From contig JAVYOO010000007.1 in the NCBI GenBank assembly GCA_038734275.1, positions 29,940-93,939 on the forward strand: a stretch of DNA of 64,000 nt. The letters are read 5' to 3'. The position numbers were made by a program, and so were the translations under genes. How positions within the stretch are numbered: the stretch's first letter is position 1; every line of letters starts with the position of its first letter. The stretch comes from Archaeoglobaceae archaeon (GTDB lineage Archaea > Halobacteriota > Archaeoglobi > Archaeoglobales > Archaeoglobaceae). Below, piece after piece: positions 35,818-44,547 of this stretch. Under the pieces are notes generated by a model. The model was not told where the DNA came from, ran no database searches, and was given only the letters and a program-made list of their open reading frames with translations.

Positions 35818-36270
35818 TCAAACAAGTTTGGAATCAAGCTTCTCTTTGATCGCTATTTCATGCAATTTTTTGTCTGCGGTGTAAAAGAGATTAGCTTTAG
35901 AAACTCGAGCGGACACGAGCTGGAGAGCATCAGCCTGAGAAACATGGTATTTTTCCATCAAATCCCAACACTGGACGATTATTGAATTAAAAAGATTTAC
36001 GAGTTCTATAAGCCTTAGCTTTTTCATTCTTAGTAGTTCCGCGAGAAAATTGTTCCTTGCAATTTCATAATCCTTTTCATCGAGAGCTCCGATTCTTTTA
36101 GCTCTGTCAAGCACGCCCAAAACTTCGCCAACGTTCCAAATGCTGAATGAAATTTTTGAAATTCCTTTATAGGCTTCCCGGTAGATTTCAGAGACGATGT
36201 CGCTATTCTCTTCTTCGATGTATCTCTTGACTATTGCACTACTGTCCAAGTAGTATCTGGTCTCTTTCAT
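35818..36270 (-). CDS. vapC: PIN-domain toxin, VapC-like
   Basis: A 150-residue PIN protein with the acidic metal-binding set: Asp in YYLDSSAIVKRY, Glu in NVGEVLGVL, Asp in SQADALQLV and Asp in FYTADKKLHE. It would be an RNase toxin inhibited by the antitoxin encoded upstream, with which it overlaps by 32 bases. Intact, although the antitoxin gene shows a frameshift. Confidence 0.86.
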   Translation of the reverse strand: MKETRYYLDSSAIVKRYIEEENSDIVSEIYREAYKGISKISFSIWNVGEVLGVLDRAKRIGALDEKDYEIARNNFLAELLRMKKLRLIELVNLFNSIIVQCWDLMEKYHVSQADALQLVSARVSKANLFYTADKKLHEIAIKEKLDSKLV

Positions 36271-36506
36271 CTCTCATCTCCCTTACAAGCTTGCTTAAAG
36301 CACTCTTTGCTTTTATCGGTCTGAAATCAATTTCAGAATCCAATGAGATTAAACTTTCGAGCTTTTTTTCAACGCCCAATGAAATTTTTTTCCGCAATTA
36401 GTTCTTCTATCAGATCGCTCAAATCTTTATTTTCCTCATAAGCCCTTCTTTTCAAATTCTGCCATAGTTCAGAATCGACGTATACGCTTGTTTTTACTCT
36501 CCCCAT
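36239..36506 (-). pseudogene. vapB: VapB-like antitoxin gene with a frameshift in an A7 run
   Basis: From ATG 36506 the frame starts MGRVKTSVYVDSELWQNLKR with LSDLIEELIAEK, a ribbon-helix-helix DNA-binding domain. It then shifts at the A7 run near 36382-36388. The other frame continues ISLGVEKKLESLISLDSEID to DQILLGQ, the toxin-binding tail. One A fewer would restore an 88-residue antitoxin. Because the toxin looks intact, a functional antitoxin is expected, so a base-calling slip or transcriptional slippage is plausible here. Confidence 0.65.
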
Positions 36507-36549
36507 AGCTTAATTACTCCTTGAAAGATATAAGTATATCGGTAAAAAC

Positions 36550-37764
36550 TTACTTAGGCTTATACCTCAGAATTCCCGCAATCCCACCGAATGCCTTTAA
36601 TAGGACTTCTCCTTCTTCAGTCTCCGTGGACAAAAACTCAACCTTCGTGTTCATTCTCTCAGCAATTCCCGAAAGCTCAAGGACCACATCAATTCTCTCG
36701 ACTTCTTCCATTTCAACTCCATCCTTTTCGCATATCTGCCTTGAAACTGCCTTATCCTTTAAGGTCACAACCTTCTCTTCTCCGCACGTTGGGCATCGGT
36801 AGCGGACTCTCTCAAGGCGGAGATCTTCTGAAATAAGCAAGGTGTCTACCGCTCCAAGCTCTAAGTATCTTCTTATCTCCTCTTCGCCATAAACCGCAAG
36901 TCCGTCTCTTGAGATCTCGTATAGGAAGCGACTCATCAAGTTCTTTTCCCGAACAAGATCTACTTCAGACAGCAAATCCTTGGCTTTGTCAACAAGCTCG
37001 TAAAGTCCGCTCTCGCTTGTGTAGCCAACGTCGAAAAGCCCGAGCACCTTTCTTTGCAGTTCGTGATGCAGATATTCTCCCTGATAGAATTCATCCTTTG
37101 TAGGCGAAGGACCGCCGATCAGAATTCCTACAAGCTTGTCCTTGTGCGGCAAGAACGCATTTGTTGCCATTTCGCCTACTTTCTTGTAGAATTCGTGAAT
37201 TGCGATCTCTCTCAGTCTTTCAAAGCGAACACTGCTCTGCCCGCCCTGTCTGTGCTTTCCCGGCACCATTGAAGTATCGTAGTCGAGAACTTCTATTCTT
37301 CGCCCCTTCAACAATCCAATCGTTGCTTCTCTTCTGTCAAGAACGATCAGCCCATAAAGCTTCTTTTCTCTTAGCATGTCCTTTAATGGCTCTAAGTAGA
37401 ATTTGGAGTCGCAATGATACTTGTAGAGTGGAACTGGCTCTGGAGGTTCGATGATCTCGGTTATGTGCTTTTCCTTGCCGTCGATGGTGACAAGACCGCT
37501 CAGTATTACCATCCCATGCTCTGGGGGTTTTCTGTATAGCTTCAATCTATTGAGGATTGCCTCAAGTCCTGTGATCACGTTAGTCCTCGTTTGCTTTGAC
37601 TTAATGTTCGAAGCTTGGCTGAGCTCTTCTCTGAGCTGATTTGCAATGTCCGCTATGTTCTTGTCTGGCGGGATGTAGAGAGTTATAAGCTCAGTTCCCT
37701 TACCACGATAGCTGTCAAGCTCTTCAAGCTTCCTTTTGAATTCATACATCAGCTTTTTTGACAT
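36550..37764 (-). CDS. prf1: Peptide chain release factor aRF1
   Basis: The class I archaeal release factor has the stop-codon-reading motif NIKS (ASNIKSKQTRTN) and the catalytic GGQ (HRQGGQSSVRF), with a zinc-finger-like stretch CPTCGEEK further on. I start at ATG 37764 (MSKKLMYEFKRKLEEL), the usual family start. The in-frame ATG at 37827 would lie deep inside uppS. Overlaps uppS by 16 bases. Confidence 0.95.
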   Translation of the reverse strand: MSKKLMYEFKRKLEELDSYRGKGTELITLYIPPDKNIADIANQLREELSQASNIKSKQTRTNVITGLEAILNRLKLYRKPPEHGMVILSGLVTIDGKEKHITEIIEPPEPVPLYKYHCDSKFYLEPLKDMLREKKLYGLIVLDRREATIGLLKGRRIEVLDYDTSMVPGKHRQGGQSSVRFERLREIAIHEFYKKVGEMATNAFLPHKDKLVGILIGGPSPTKDEFYQGEYLHHELQRKVLGLFDVGYTSESGLYELVDKAKDLLSEVDLVREKNLMSRFLYEISRDGLAVYGEEEIRRYLELGAVDTLLISEDLRLERVRYRCPTCGEEKVVTLKDKAVSRQICEKDGVEMEEVERIDVVLELSGIAERMNTKVEFLSTETEEGEVLLKAFGGIAGILRYKPK

Positions 37765-38510
37765 GCTCTCCTCCTCTGCCACTCTCTTATAGCTCTTAGA
37801 AGATCTATCTTTCGGAATTCGGGCCAATAAACATCACAGAAGTAAGCCACGCTGTTTGCGGTCTGCCATGGCAGAAAATTCGAAAGCCTTTGCTCTCCAC
37901 CACTCCTTATGATTATATCAACCTTTGAGTAGAGCTCGTGGCTGTTGTACAGACTTTCGTTGACAATTTTCTCGTCAATTTCTTCGGGCATCAACTCTCC
38001 TCTTTTTACTCTCTCTACTATTTTCTTGGTCGCATCTATTAACTCTTGCCTGCCACCATATGCAACCGCAACATTTAGAAAACATTTATCATGCTTGGCT
38101 GTAGCAATCTCCACTTCTTCAATAAGCTTCTGCAGGTTTTCAGGTAGCAAATCTTTTCTTCCAATGATTTTAACCTTAACCTGTCTTTCATAGGTTTTTT
38201 TATCATTAAGAAGTCTCTTAAGCTCCCTTTCGAAGATCTGGAAGATGTTTCTTTTCTCAATTTCGCTCCTCTTGAAGTTCTCAGTTGAGAATGCATAAAG
38301 TGTAAGCATCTTTACTCCGAGTTCCCAACACCAATCAAGAACTTCTTCAGCTTTCTTTGTTCCAAATTCGTGACCCATAAACTCCATTAGACCTTTTTTC
38401 TTAGCAAACCTTCTGTTTCCATCCATTATAATGGCTACGTGTTTCGGAATCTCACCTTTTGATACGGTCCTTAGCAATTTAATTTCGTAGATCTTATGAA
38501 TTGGCTTCAA
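37749..38510 (-). CDS. uppS: Isoprenyl (undecaprenyl-type cis-prenyl) diphosphate synthase
   Basis: The 253-residue cis-prenyltransferase has the catalytic IMDGNRRFAKK, MLTLYAFSTENFKR, VAYGGRQEL and IIRSGGEQRLSNFLPWQ. It makes the long polyprenyl (dolichol-type) carrier used for glycan transfer. The start is TTG within the end of the DUF2551 gene; release factor and tRNA synthetase genes lie in the same run. Confidence 0.93.
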   Translation of the reverse strand: MKPIHKIYEIKLLRTVSKGEIPKHVAIIMDGNRRFAKKKGLMEFMGHEFGTKKAEEVLDWCWELGVKMLTLYAFSTENFKRSEIEKRNIFQIFERELKRLLNDKKTYERQVKVKIIGRKDLLPENLQKLIEEVEIATAKHDKCFLNVAVAYGGRQELIDATKKIVERVKRGELMPEEIDEKIVNESLYNSHELYSKVDIIIRSGGEQRLSNFLPWQTANSVAYFCDVYWPEFRKIDLLRAIREWQRRRACQKS

Positions 38511-38784
38511 CTATCTCCCTCACCAATTGAATGTATTCTTTTTTCAGATAATATCTCTTTTTGTCACCACCCTCACTTTTAATAATCCCGACACGGGATC
38601 CAATTATCCCAATCATGGCTGAAACGCCTTTTTGGTTAATATCGTAGCCTTTTTTCTTCAAAATTTCATAGATTTCAGAAGTAGTGTATTTCCCACCTTG
38701 AAGTAGGATTAGGAGCAAATCTTTTCTTATTCCCGTTTTGTCCCTCTCTAAGTATGCCTTAACTCTTTCTGCTACTTCTACCAT
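38494..38784 (-). CDS. DUF2551-family small archaeal protein
   Basis: A 96-residue protein with a winged-helix-like pattern: KDLLLILLQGGKYTTSEIYE then GYDINQKGVSAMIGIIGS. It matches the archaeal DUF2551 family as I know it; a transcription-regulator fold is likely. It overlaps uppS downstream by 17 bases and follows the radical SAM gene by two bases. Confidence 0.75.
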   Translation of the reverse strand: MVEVAERVKAYLERDKTGIRKDLLLILLQGGKYTTSEIYEILKKKGYDINQKGVSAMIGIIGSRVGIIKSEGGDKKRYYLKKEYIQLVREIVEANS

Positions 38785-38786
38785 AT

Positions 38787-39773
38787 CTAAACCTGTGTAA
38801 CTTCTATCAAAGTTCTGTTAACAGTTGGGTATCTCTCCACAAGGTAAACCTTACAGCCCGCAGATATTAAAGCTTCTCTAAGTTTTTCATTCTCTGCGAC
38901 ATCTATAGAAGTCTCTATACAGTCATCAAAAACGGAAAAATCGAAGCCTGAAGCTTTTAAGACATCCCTCGCTTTTTTTAGATCTCCTTCTATTCTACAG
39001 CAAAGAAGGGTCCCGTCTCTTGTTACAAGGTAAAAATCAGGATGGTTCATTGCCATTCTTATGAGTCTTCTGCGAAATTGTGCTGAATCCTTGAACTTTG
39101 CACTGCAATAGTGGAATTTATTTACTCTTTCGAACGATTTCACGATTTCAGGGCATTCGACATAGTAGTCCACAATCTTAAAACCTCTTTTCTCTAGTTC
39201 TGCCCAATTTGTCTCACTTGCCTCAAGCTGGTTTAGGTTCAAAAAAGCATCATTCCTGTTAGCGATTTCAACAATTTTGGGTTCAAATCTTATCGCCGGG
39301 ATTTCAAAACCGGCATCGATACCAATTTTTTTTGCAATTTTTATAGATTCTTCGTAAAACTCTGGGTTGCTTAATTCAGGAGGATGAAATCTGATCTCAT
39401 CAACTTTTAACCTTTTTAGCACCCTCTCGTTTGCGGGGATCGATGTGTATAGATGGACGTGAAGACCAAGTTTATTGGAAAGTCTGGTGAACTCTAAGAC
39501 TCTTTCAAGCTTTAGCAGTGGTTCTCCGCCTGTGATCGCAACACCTTCTGCGCTCATAAGCTCAACTTCAGCAATGAAATCATCAAAGCTCCTAACTTCT
39601 CTTTCGTTTGCAAAAATAACGTCTTTTCCTTTTTTCTCTTTCGAAATCGGACAGTAAAAACATGAATTATTGCAGAGTCCAGTTATGAATAAAACGAGCT
39701 TAGCCCCACGCCTGCAAAGCTTGCACCCTTCTGGCAGGTAGCTGTAGTAGCTTCCAGCTTCAATACGCTTCAT
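38787..39773 (-). CDS. Radical SAM protein, COG2108-like
   Basis: The 328-residue protein has CKLCRRGAK near the N-terminus, then the radical SAM motif CNNSCFYCP (CX3CX2C) and GVAITGGEPLL. Cys residues in FHYCSAKF and LLCCRIEG may bind a second cluster. It is a conserved archaeal family of unknown reaction. Its ATG overlaps the lysS stop, and the DUF2551 gene follows; stable linkage could point to a tRNA- or translation-related job (inference). Confidence 0.82.
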   Translation of the reverse strand: MKRIEAGSYYSYLPEGCKLCRRGAKLVLFITGLCNNSCFYCPISKEKKGKDVIFANEREVRSFDDFIAEVELMSAEGVAITGGEPLLKLERVLEFTRLSNKLGLHVHLYTSIPANERVLKRLKVDEIRFHPPELSNPEFYEESIKIAKKIGIDAGFEIPAIRFEPKIVEIANRNDAFLNLNQLEASETNWAELEKRGFKIVDYYVECPEIVKSFERVNKFHYCSAKFKDSAQFRRRLIRMAMNHPDFYLVTRDGTLLCCRIEGDLKKARDVLKASGFDFSVFDDCIETSIDVAENEKLREALISAGCKVYLVERYPTVNRTLIEVTQV

Positions 39774-41235
39774 GGAATCTCTTCTTCACCCACTCAACTC
39801 CGAGAGATTTTATAAAGTAGCCAACTCTTGGCCCCTGTTCTTTGCCAACTAGGATCTTGTAAATTGCTTTGAAAGCCTTGTTTGCATCAATACCAAGTTC
39901 TTTTGCAACTTCATAAACGAGTGTATGTATTTCATCAGCATTCATTGTCTCCTCGAGTCTTTGTGAGTATCTTTCTATGAATCTCTTCTCCTCATCACTT
40001 AGCTCGACCTTTCCCTTTATAAGCTCAAATTTCAAATTGGAGGGAGCATATTTTTCAAGCCAGACTTTGCAGTATTTTAATCGCCTTTCAACATCCTCAA
40101 AAATCAAGTCACGTTTATATCCGTTTCTTTCGAGAATCTCCAGAACTTTTTCAAGATCCCAATTGGCAATCTGTCCAACAACGATCAGGTGTCTAAATGG
40201 AACTTCAGAATACTTCACTTCTTTTACAAGGCTTAGCTGGACACTTCGATCCCTCTCCAAAATCTTTTCCTCGAACTCATCGATGATTTCGAGAAGACCA
40301 AATCCGGGGTCGAAGTCTATGTGCCTTTCTGGTTTAACTCTGATTATAATGTATCTTACAATTTCCGGCGGGATAGCTTCTATAAACTCTCGAACCGGTA
40401 TAACGATTCCTTTTGAGCTTTTCATCGCTCCTTTTCCCTTTAGATGTATCCACTCGTATGGAACTGGATAAGGTGGAGGATAGTCGAATATCTCTTTTGC
40501 GAGCCTTTTACCGGTGTCGTAGCTACCACCGGCTGCTGCATGGTCTTTGCCAAAAGGTTCACATGTAATCTTCAGTATTTTCCATCTTGCAACCCAGTCA
40601 AGACGCCAGCTTAGCTTTCCACCGCCCTTATAACTTGCCCTGCCAGAGTGACCACATTTGCAAGAATAATAGACCCAATGATCGTCGAATCCTGTTACAG
40701 AAGTGCTGTTAATTCTCCCACAGTTCTCACAGAGGGGCATAAATGGATACCAGTCATCTTCAAGTTCTCTTCCCGTAACTTCTCTAATGATCTGGGCTAC
40801 TTTTTCTTTCTCGAGAAGGGATGTTTTTATTGCAGATTCATAAAGCCCTTGCTTATACATCTCACTGGCCCTTTTGACTTCAACTGGAATTCCAAGAATA
40901 TCTAAGGATTCCAGAAAAGGCTGTAGGAAGTGCTCCGAGTAACTTTCATGGCAGCCTAAAGGATCTGGAATATTGCAAAGTGGCATTCCTACATATTCAG
41001 AGTATCTTTCTGGCAAGAAGGGGTATCTTCGTCTAAGGGGGTCCATGTCATCTGCAATGTAGATCATCTCCGCTTTACCACCAGCATCGATTAAAGCTCT
41101 TCTTACAGCATCTGCAGTTACCATTTCTCTTAAATTTCCAAGATGAATATGCCCGGATGGAGAAATCCCCGTGGCTATCCTATGAAAGCTTGAAATTTCA
41201 ATAAGCTCGGATGCTATGACGTCCGCCCAGTGCAT
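39760..41235 (-). CDS. lysS: Lysyl-tRNA synthetase, class I
   Basis: The ~491-residue class I-type LysRS has the HIGH-like SPSGHIHLGNLREM, the zinc-site pairs CENCGR and CKCGH, and the KMSKS-like GAMKSSKGIV. I start at ATG 41235 (MHWADVIASEL), typical for the family; ATG 41253 is an alternative. It charges tRNA(Lys). Confidence 0.95.
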   Translation of the reverse strand: MHWADVIASELIEISSFHRIATGISPSGHIHLGNLREMVTADAVRRALIDAGGKAEMIYIADDMDPLRRRYPFLPERYSEYVGMPLCNIPDPLGCHESYSEHFLQPFLESLDILGIPVEVKRASEMYKQGLYESAIKTSLLEKEKVAQIIREVTGRELEDDWYPFMPLCENCGRINSTSVTGFDDHWVYYSCKCGHSGRASYKGGGKLSWRLDWVARWKILKITCEPFGKDHAAAGGSYDTGKRLAKEIFDYPPPYPVPYEWIHLKGKGAMKSSKGIVIPVREFIEAIPPEIVRYIIIRVKPERHIDFDPGFGLLEIIDEFEEKILERDRSVQLSLVKEVKYSEVPFRHLIVVGQIANWDLEKVLEILERNGYKRDLIFEDVERRLKYCKVWLEKYAPSNLKFELIKGKVELSDEEKRFIERYSQRLEETMNADEIHTLVYEVAKELGIDANKAFKAIYKILVGKEQGPRVGYFIKSLGVEWVKKRFHEAY

Positions 41236-41266
41236 ACATATCCGTTGCAACATCTGCTTTTTAAAT

Positions 41267-41458
41267 TTGCCAATTGGAGAGTTTGATCGATTCTGCGATT
41301 TATTTTATTTTCGTGAGAGAAGTTCAGGATGTGAACAGAAGTGTCTTAAGCTATGTGGCAAGAAAATTGAAACAGATTTAGATGTCTTCAAATTGTTGAA
41401 AATGAAAATAGAGCTTTACGAAGCGTGCTATGAAAAGATTTCAGAGAATCATGCTTAG
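41267..41458 (+). CDS. Possible 63-residue Cys-containing small protein
   Basis: A frame starting TTG at 41267 fills the gap between lysS and the prepilin-peptidase-like gene on the opposite strand. It reads LPIGEFDRFCDLFYFRERSS, then CEQKCLKLC and a helical end. The codon pattern is protein-like and a TTTTTAAATTT stretch precedes it, but there is no ATG and no ribosome site. It may be a genuine small gene or chance. Confidence 0.3.
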   Translation: MPIGEFDRFCDLFYFRERSSGCEQKCLKLCGKKIETDLDVFKLLKMKIELYEACYEKISENHA

Positions 41459-42166
41459 CAAGAAAAAGAGAATGTCTCCGAAGACGATTGCAATTGCATA
41501 GCCAAAAGTTATGAAAATAATGAATGGCAATGCGGGAGTGACCCAGACTTTTTCAATTTTGTATTTTTTAAGCCTTGAAATCATCTCTTCGCTTGGTTCC
41601 ACCGCTCTTCGAACTCTTTTTAGATTCCCTTTCTCGTCTAAAAATTCAAAAAGGTTGTGAAAGTGTATCTTTTCAATGGGGATTCTGTAGCCGGCGATGT
41701 AGTAAAGTGGCGTCTTTAAAAAACCACGCGGTCCTTCCATAATGAGATTTCTGAAGAGCAATCCAAACATCATGATCGGAGCAAAAATCACAGAATTCGA
41801 TAAAACGGAAAAGGCAAAGATACCAAAACCCTTATTTATTATTGGAAATCCCCAAAAGTCGGGGTATAGTGGAAAGATTACTGCCAAGCACATTAGAGCT
41901 TTTGCGTCAGCTCCACCATAGGCATTCATTCGATAGAGCAGATATGCGAGTAGAACGATGAAAATAACACCAAAGAGGGCCAGAAAAAGAATGGTCCTGT
42001 TTAAAATTGCAACTTCATAGATCTGATATGCTGTTATCGGGATTGTTGCCACTAACATTAACTTCCATACTCTGTTTGGAACAATCCTTGCCTTCAAGTC
42101 TAAACGACAGGCGTAAAGTAAAAAACAAAGGACAATAAAAATCTTAGTGGGTTCTAACCAATTCAT
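41441..42166 (-). CDS. Prepilin/preflagellin peptidase-like membrane protein (A24 family)
   Basis: This ~241-residue polytopic protein has the two GxGD-type aspartates, in CRLDLKARIVPN and GGADAKALMCL, as in archaeal FlaK/EppA-type aspartic peptidases. It would cleave class III signal peptides of archaellins or pilins at the membrane. I start at ATG 42166, which overlaps the end of hom; no pilin genes are adjacent. Confidence 0.82.
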   Translation of the reverse strand: MNWLEPTKIFIVLCFLLYACRLDLKARIVPNRVWKLMLVATIPITAYQIYEVAILNRTILFLALFGVIFIVLLAYLLYRMNAYGGADAKALMCLAVIFPLYPDFWGFPIINKGFGIFAFSVLSNSVIFAPIMMFGLLFRNLIMEGPRGFLKTPLYYIAGYRIPIEKIHFHNLFEFLDEKGNLKRVRRAVEPSEEMISRLKKYKIEKVWVTPALPFIIFITFGYAIAIVFGDILFFLLSMIL

Positions 42167-43115
42167 ATAAATCTGAAAGGATTGCGGTCGCGGTTTCAAA
42201 CTTTCCTGCTCCTCTTCCGGCTACAAATATGTCTCCTGCGGTATCAGTTTTTATCATTGCAGCGTTCATGGTTCCTTTGATCGCAAGTGGACTGTTTATT
42301 GGCACGAGCCTTGGAGATACTTTGAGATTTTTTTTGCTGACTTCTGCAATCAGCCTGATCGTGTAGCCTTTCAACATTGCAACGCTAAATGCCTGGGGAG
42401 TAATTTTTGTTATTCCATGTATTTCCACATCTTTAAACTTTGCGGGAATTCCAATTGTGTTTGCCAAGATAACGAGCTTTATGCCCGCATCAATTCCTTC
42501 CACATCTGCTTTTGGATTAGCTTCCGCGATCCCCATTTCCTGGGCTTCACTAAGTATCTGGTGGTAGGGTAACTTCTCTTCCTCCATTCTTGTCAAAATG
42601 TAGTTGCATGTGCCGTTCAAAATTCCCCTAACCCCCAGGATTTCACAAAGAGCCAAGTAGCTGTTTAAAAGTCTTATAATCGGCATTACTCCTCCAACGG
42701 TTGCTTCATACATGAGCTTTGCATTATTTCTTTCTGCAAGTCTCAACAAACCTTCTAAATCGACTGCAATACTCTTATTGCTCGTTATTACACTTGCTCC
42801 CCTCTTAAGGGCGGTTTTCATGTATGCGATTCCCTCTTCATCCAGCCTCGTCGTTGTAACCTCGATCATCACGTCGTAGTCCGCCTCCTCAGCGATCTCC
42901 ATTGCACTTCTTTCGCTGGGCAATCTTCCAGTCCTCTTTCTTATTTCAAGAACTTCTTCAAGGCTGAAGTCTCCCGATATTGATCCAGTAAGATCTGCAA
43001 TTGCCACAACTCTGAAATCACCAATTTTCTTCTTAATCTCCTCTCTTTTACTGATCAAAAGTTCTGCAACGCCCTGTCCAACAGTTCCAAAGCCTATGAT
43101 CGCTATTTTTATCAT
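42144..43115 (-). CDS. hom: Homoserine dehydrogenase
   Basis: The 323-residue enzyme has IIGFGTVGQGVAELL (NAD(P) loop), ASVITSNKSIAVD, and GILNGTCNYILTRMEE with GIDAGIKLVILAN. It reduces aspartate semialdehyde to homoserine for Thr and Met synthesis. It lacks its own C-terminal ACT domain; a separate ACT protein gene overlaps its start (ATGA) and is a likely regulatory subunit. Confidence 0.93.
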   Translation of the reverse strand: MIKIAIIGFGTVGQGVAELLISKREEIKKKIGDFRVVAIADLTGSISGDFSLEEVLEIRKRTGRLPSERSAMEIAEEADYDVMIEVTTTRLDEEGIAYMKTALKRGASVITSNKSIAVDLEGLLRLAERNNAKLMYEATVGGVMPIIRLLNSYLALCEILGVRGILNGTCNYILTRMEEEKLPYHQILSEAQEMGIAEANPKADVEGIDAGIKLVILANTIGIPAKFKDVEIHGITKITPQAFSVAMLKGYTIRLIAEVSKKNLKVSPRLVPINSPLAIKGTMNAAMIKTDTAGDIFVAGRGAGKFETATAILSDLYELVRTH

Positions 43116-43612
43116 ATCTCATCATTTATCGGTTCTATTACCATGATACCCTTCTCCTTACAAATCTCCTTCACTCTCTCCAATGCTTTTTGCAGAGCTT
43201 GTTCACTCTTTGCTGTTATTGTTATCATTGCGGTTGAGGGCTCACTACGCTCTGGCATTGTAACGTTGAGCTCAACGCACTCAGCATCGCTATTATCGAC
43301 TCTCTGAATCGTATCGCTAACATCAGTGTGAATTATGTGGCCAATAAGCAATAAAGAAACTCCTGCCGTTCTTAGTTCTCCGAATCTCCTGACTAAGACT
43401 TCTTTTTGCAGTTCTGCAATAATTTTTTCAGCTTTTTTTGAGTCTGCGGTGAAGGAAATCTCTACAGGAATTCGGTTAAGCGGAGTCTTTTTTCCCCTCT
43501 GATGGAATATTCCCACTATGTTTCCACCATTCCTGGCTATCGGTTCAAGAACCTTTAAAAGCTGCCCCGGTTTATCTTCGAGCTCAACGATAAGAGTGAA
43601 AAGTTCACTCAT
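43112..43612 (-). CDS. ACT-domain regulatory protein
   Basis: The 166-residue protein begins with an ACT domain ([29 protein letters not shown]) and a second ACT-like half ([18 protein letters not shown]). It is probably the amino-acid-sensing partner of homoserine dehydrogenase, with which it is translationally coupled. It also overlaps the aminotransferase gene upstream. Confidence 0.82.
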   Translation of the reverse strand: MSELFTLIVELEDKPGQLLKVLEPIARNGGNIVGIFHQRGKKTPLNRIPVEISFTADSKKAEKIIAELQKEVLVRRFGELRTAGVSLLLIGHIIHTDVSDTIQRVDNSDAECVELNVTMPERSEPSTAMITITAKSEQALQKALERVKEICKEKGIMVIEPINDEI

Positions 43613-44483
43613 ATATCGGTACTCCCTCAGTCTTTGTCACTTTTTCAAATTCCTCCATTATCAGCTTAGTAATCTTTCCTGGCTTTCCGTCGCCTATGAT
43701 TCTTCCGTCTATTTCAACAATCGGTGCAACTTCTGCAGCAGTTCCCGTTACAAACACCTCGTCTGCAGTGTAAAGATCGTAAAGACCAAGATTTGCCTCT
43801 GAAAATGGAATTCCAAGGCGATTGATTATCTCTATTACCACGTCCCTTGTAATTCCGCGTAGATTGTTAATTGTAGGTGGAGTTGTTATCTTACCCCTCT
43901 TTACGACGAAGATGTTATCCCCACTCCCTTCGGAGACATATCCATTCCTGTCCAAAAAGATTGCCTCATCTCCACCCTTAACGTTCGCCTCTATCTTTGC
44001 AAGAACGTTGTTTAAATAATTCAAGGACTTTATGTTGGGCGGTAGGGCATCGAAAGAATTTCTGCGAACCGCAACGGTAACAGCTTTCAGCCCCTTGGAG
44101 TATAGATCTCCGTAAAGTTTGCCCCATGGTTTTGTTATTACAATTACCGTGGGTTTTTTGCACTTTCTCGGATCAAGGCCAAGATCTCCAACCCCTCGAG
44201 ACACAATGGGCCTTATGTAGGCATCCCTGAGTTTGTTCCTTCTGAGCGTTTCGAGGATTATCTTTTCGAACTCTTCCTTGGTGTGCGGAATCTCCAGATT
44301 TATAGCTCTTGCAGAGTCATAAAGCCTGTCTATGTGCTCTCTGAGTCTGAAAACCTTGCCATCGTAGGCTCTTATGCCTTCGAAAACTCCATCACCGTAA
44401 AGAAAGCCGTGGTCAAAGACGCTGATCTTCGCCTCACTTTCCGGAACAAATTTTCCGTCTATGTATACAAGCAACTCCATCAT
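43605..44483 (-). CDS. ilvE: Branched-chain amino acid aminotransferase
   Basis: This 292-residue fold IV PLP enzyme has [20 protein letters not shown], the PLP-lysine region [14 protein letters not shown], and [15 protein letters not shown]. It transaminates Ile, Leu and Val precursors. It is the first gene of the aminotransferase-ACT-hom run. Confidence 0.92.
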   Translation of the reverse strand: MMELLVYIDGKFVPESEAKISVFDHGFLYGDGVFEGIRAYDGKVFRLREHIDRLYDSARAINLEIPHTKEEFEKIILETLRRNKLRDAYIRPIVSRGVGDLGLDPRKCKKPTVIVITKPWGKLYGDLYSKGLKAVTVAVRRNSFDALPPNIKSLNYLNNVLAKIEANVKGGDEAIFLDRNGYVSEGSGDNIFVVKRGKITTPPTINNLRGITRDVVIEIINRLGIPFSEANLGLYDLYTADEVFVTGTAAEVAPIVEIDGRIIGDGKPGKITKLIMEEFEKVTKTEGVPIYE

Positions 44484-44547
44484 TTCTCGGTTGCCGTGGG
44501 CTTAAAAATCATTTGCATTTCTGCTCAAATAATTTTATAAAAAATAT

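Noticed and set aside
37764..37827. Longer aRF1 with 21 extra N-terminal residues
   Set aside because: The extra part lies entirely within uppS and family members start at the MSKKLMYEF equivalent.
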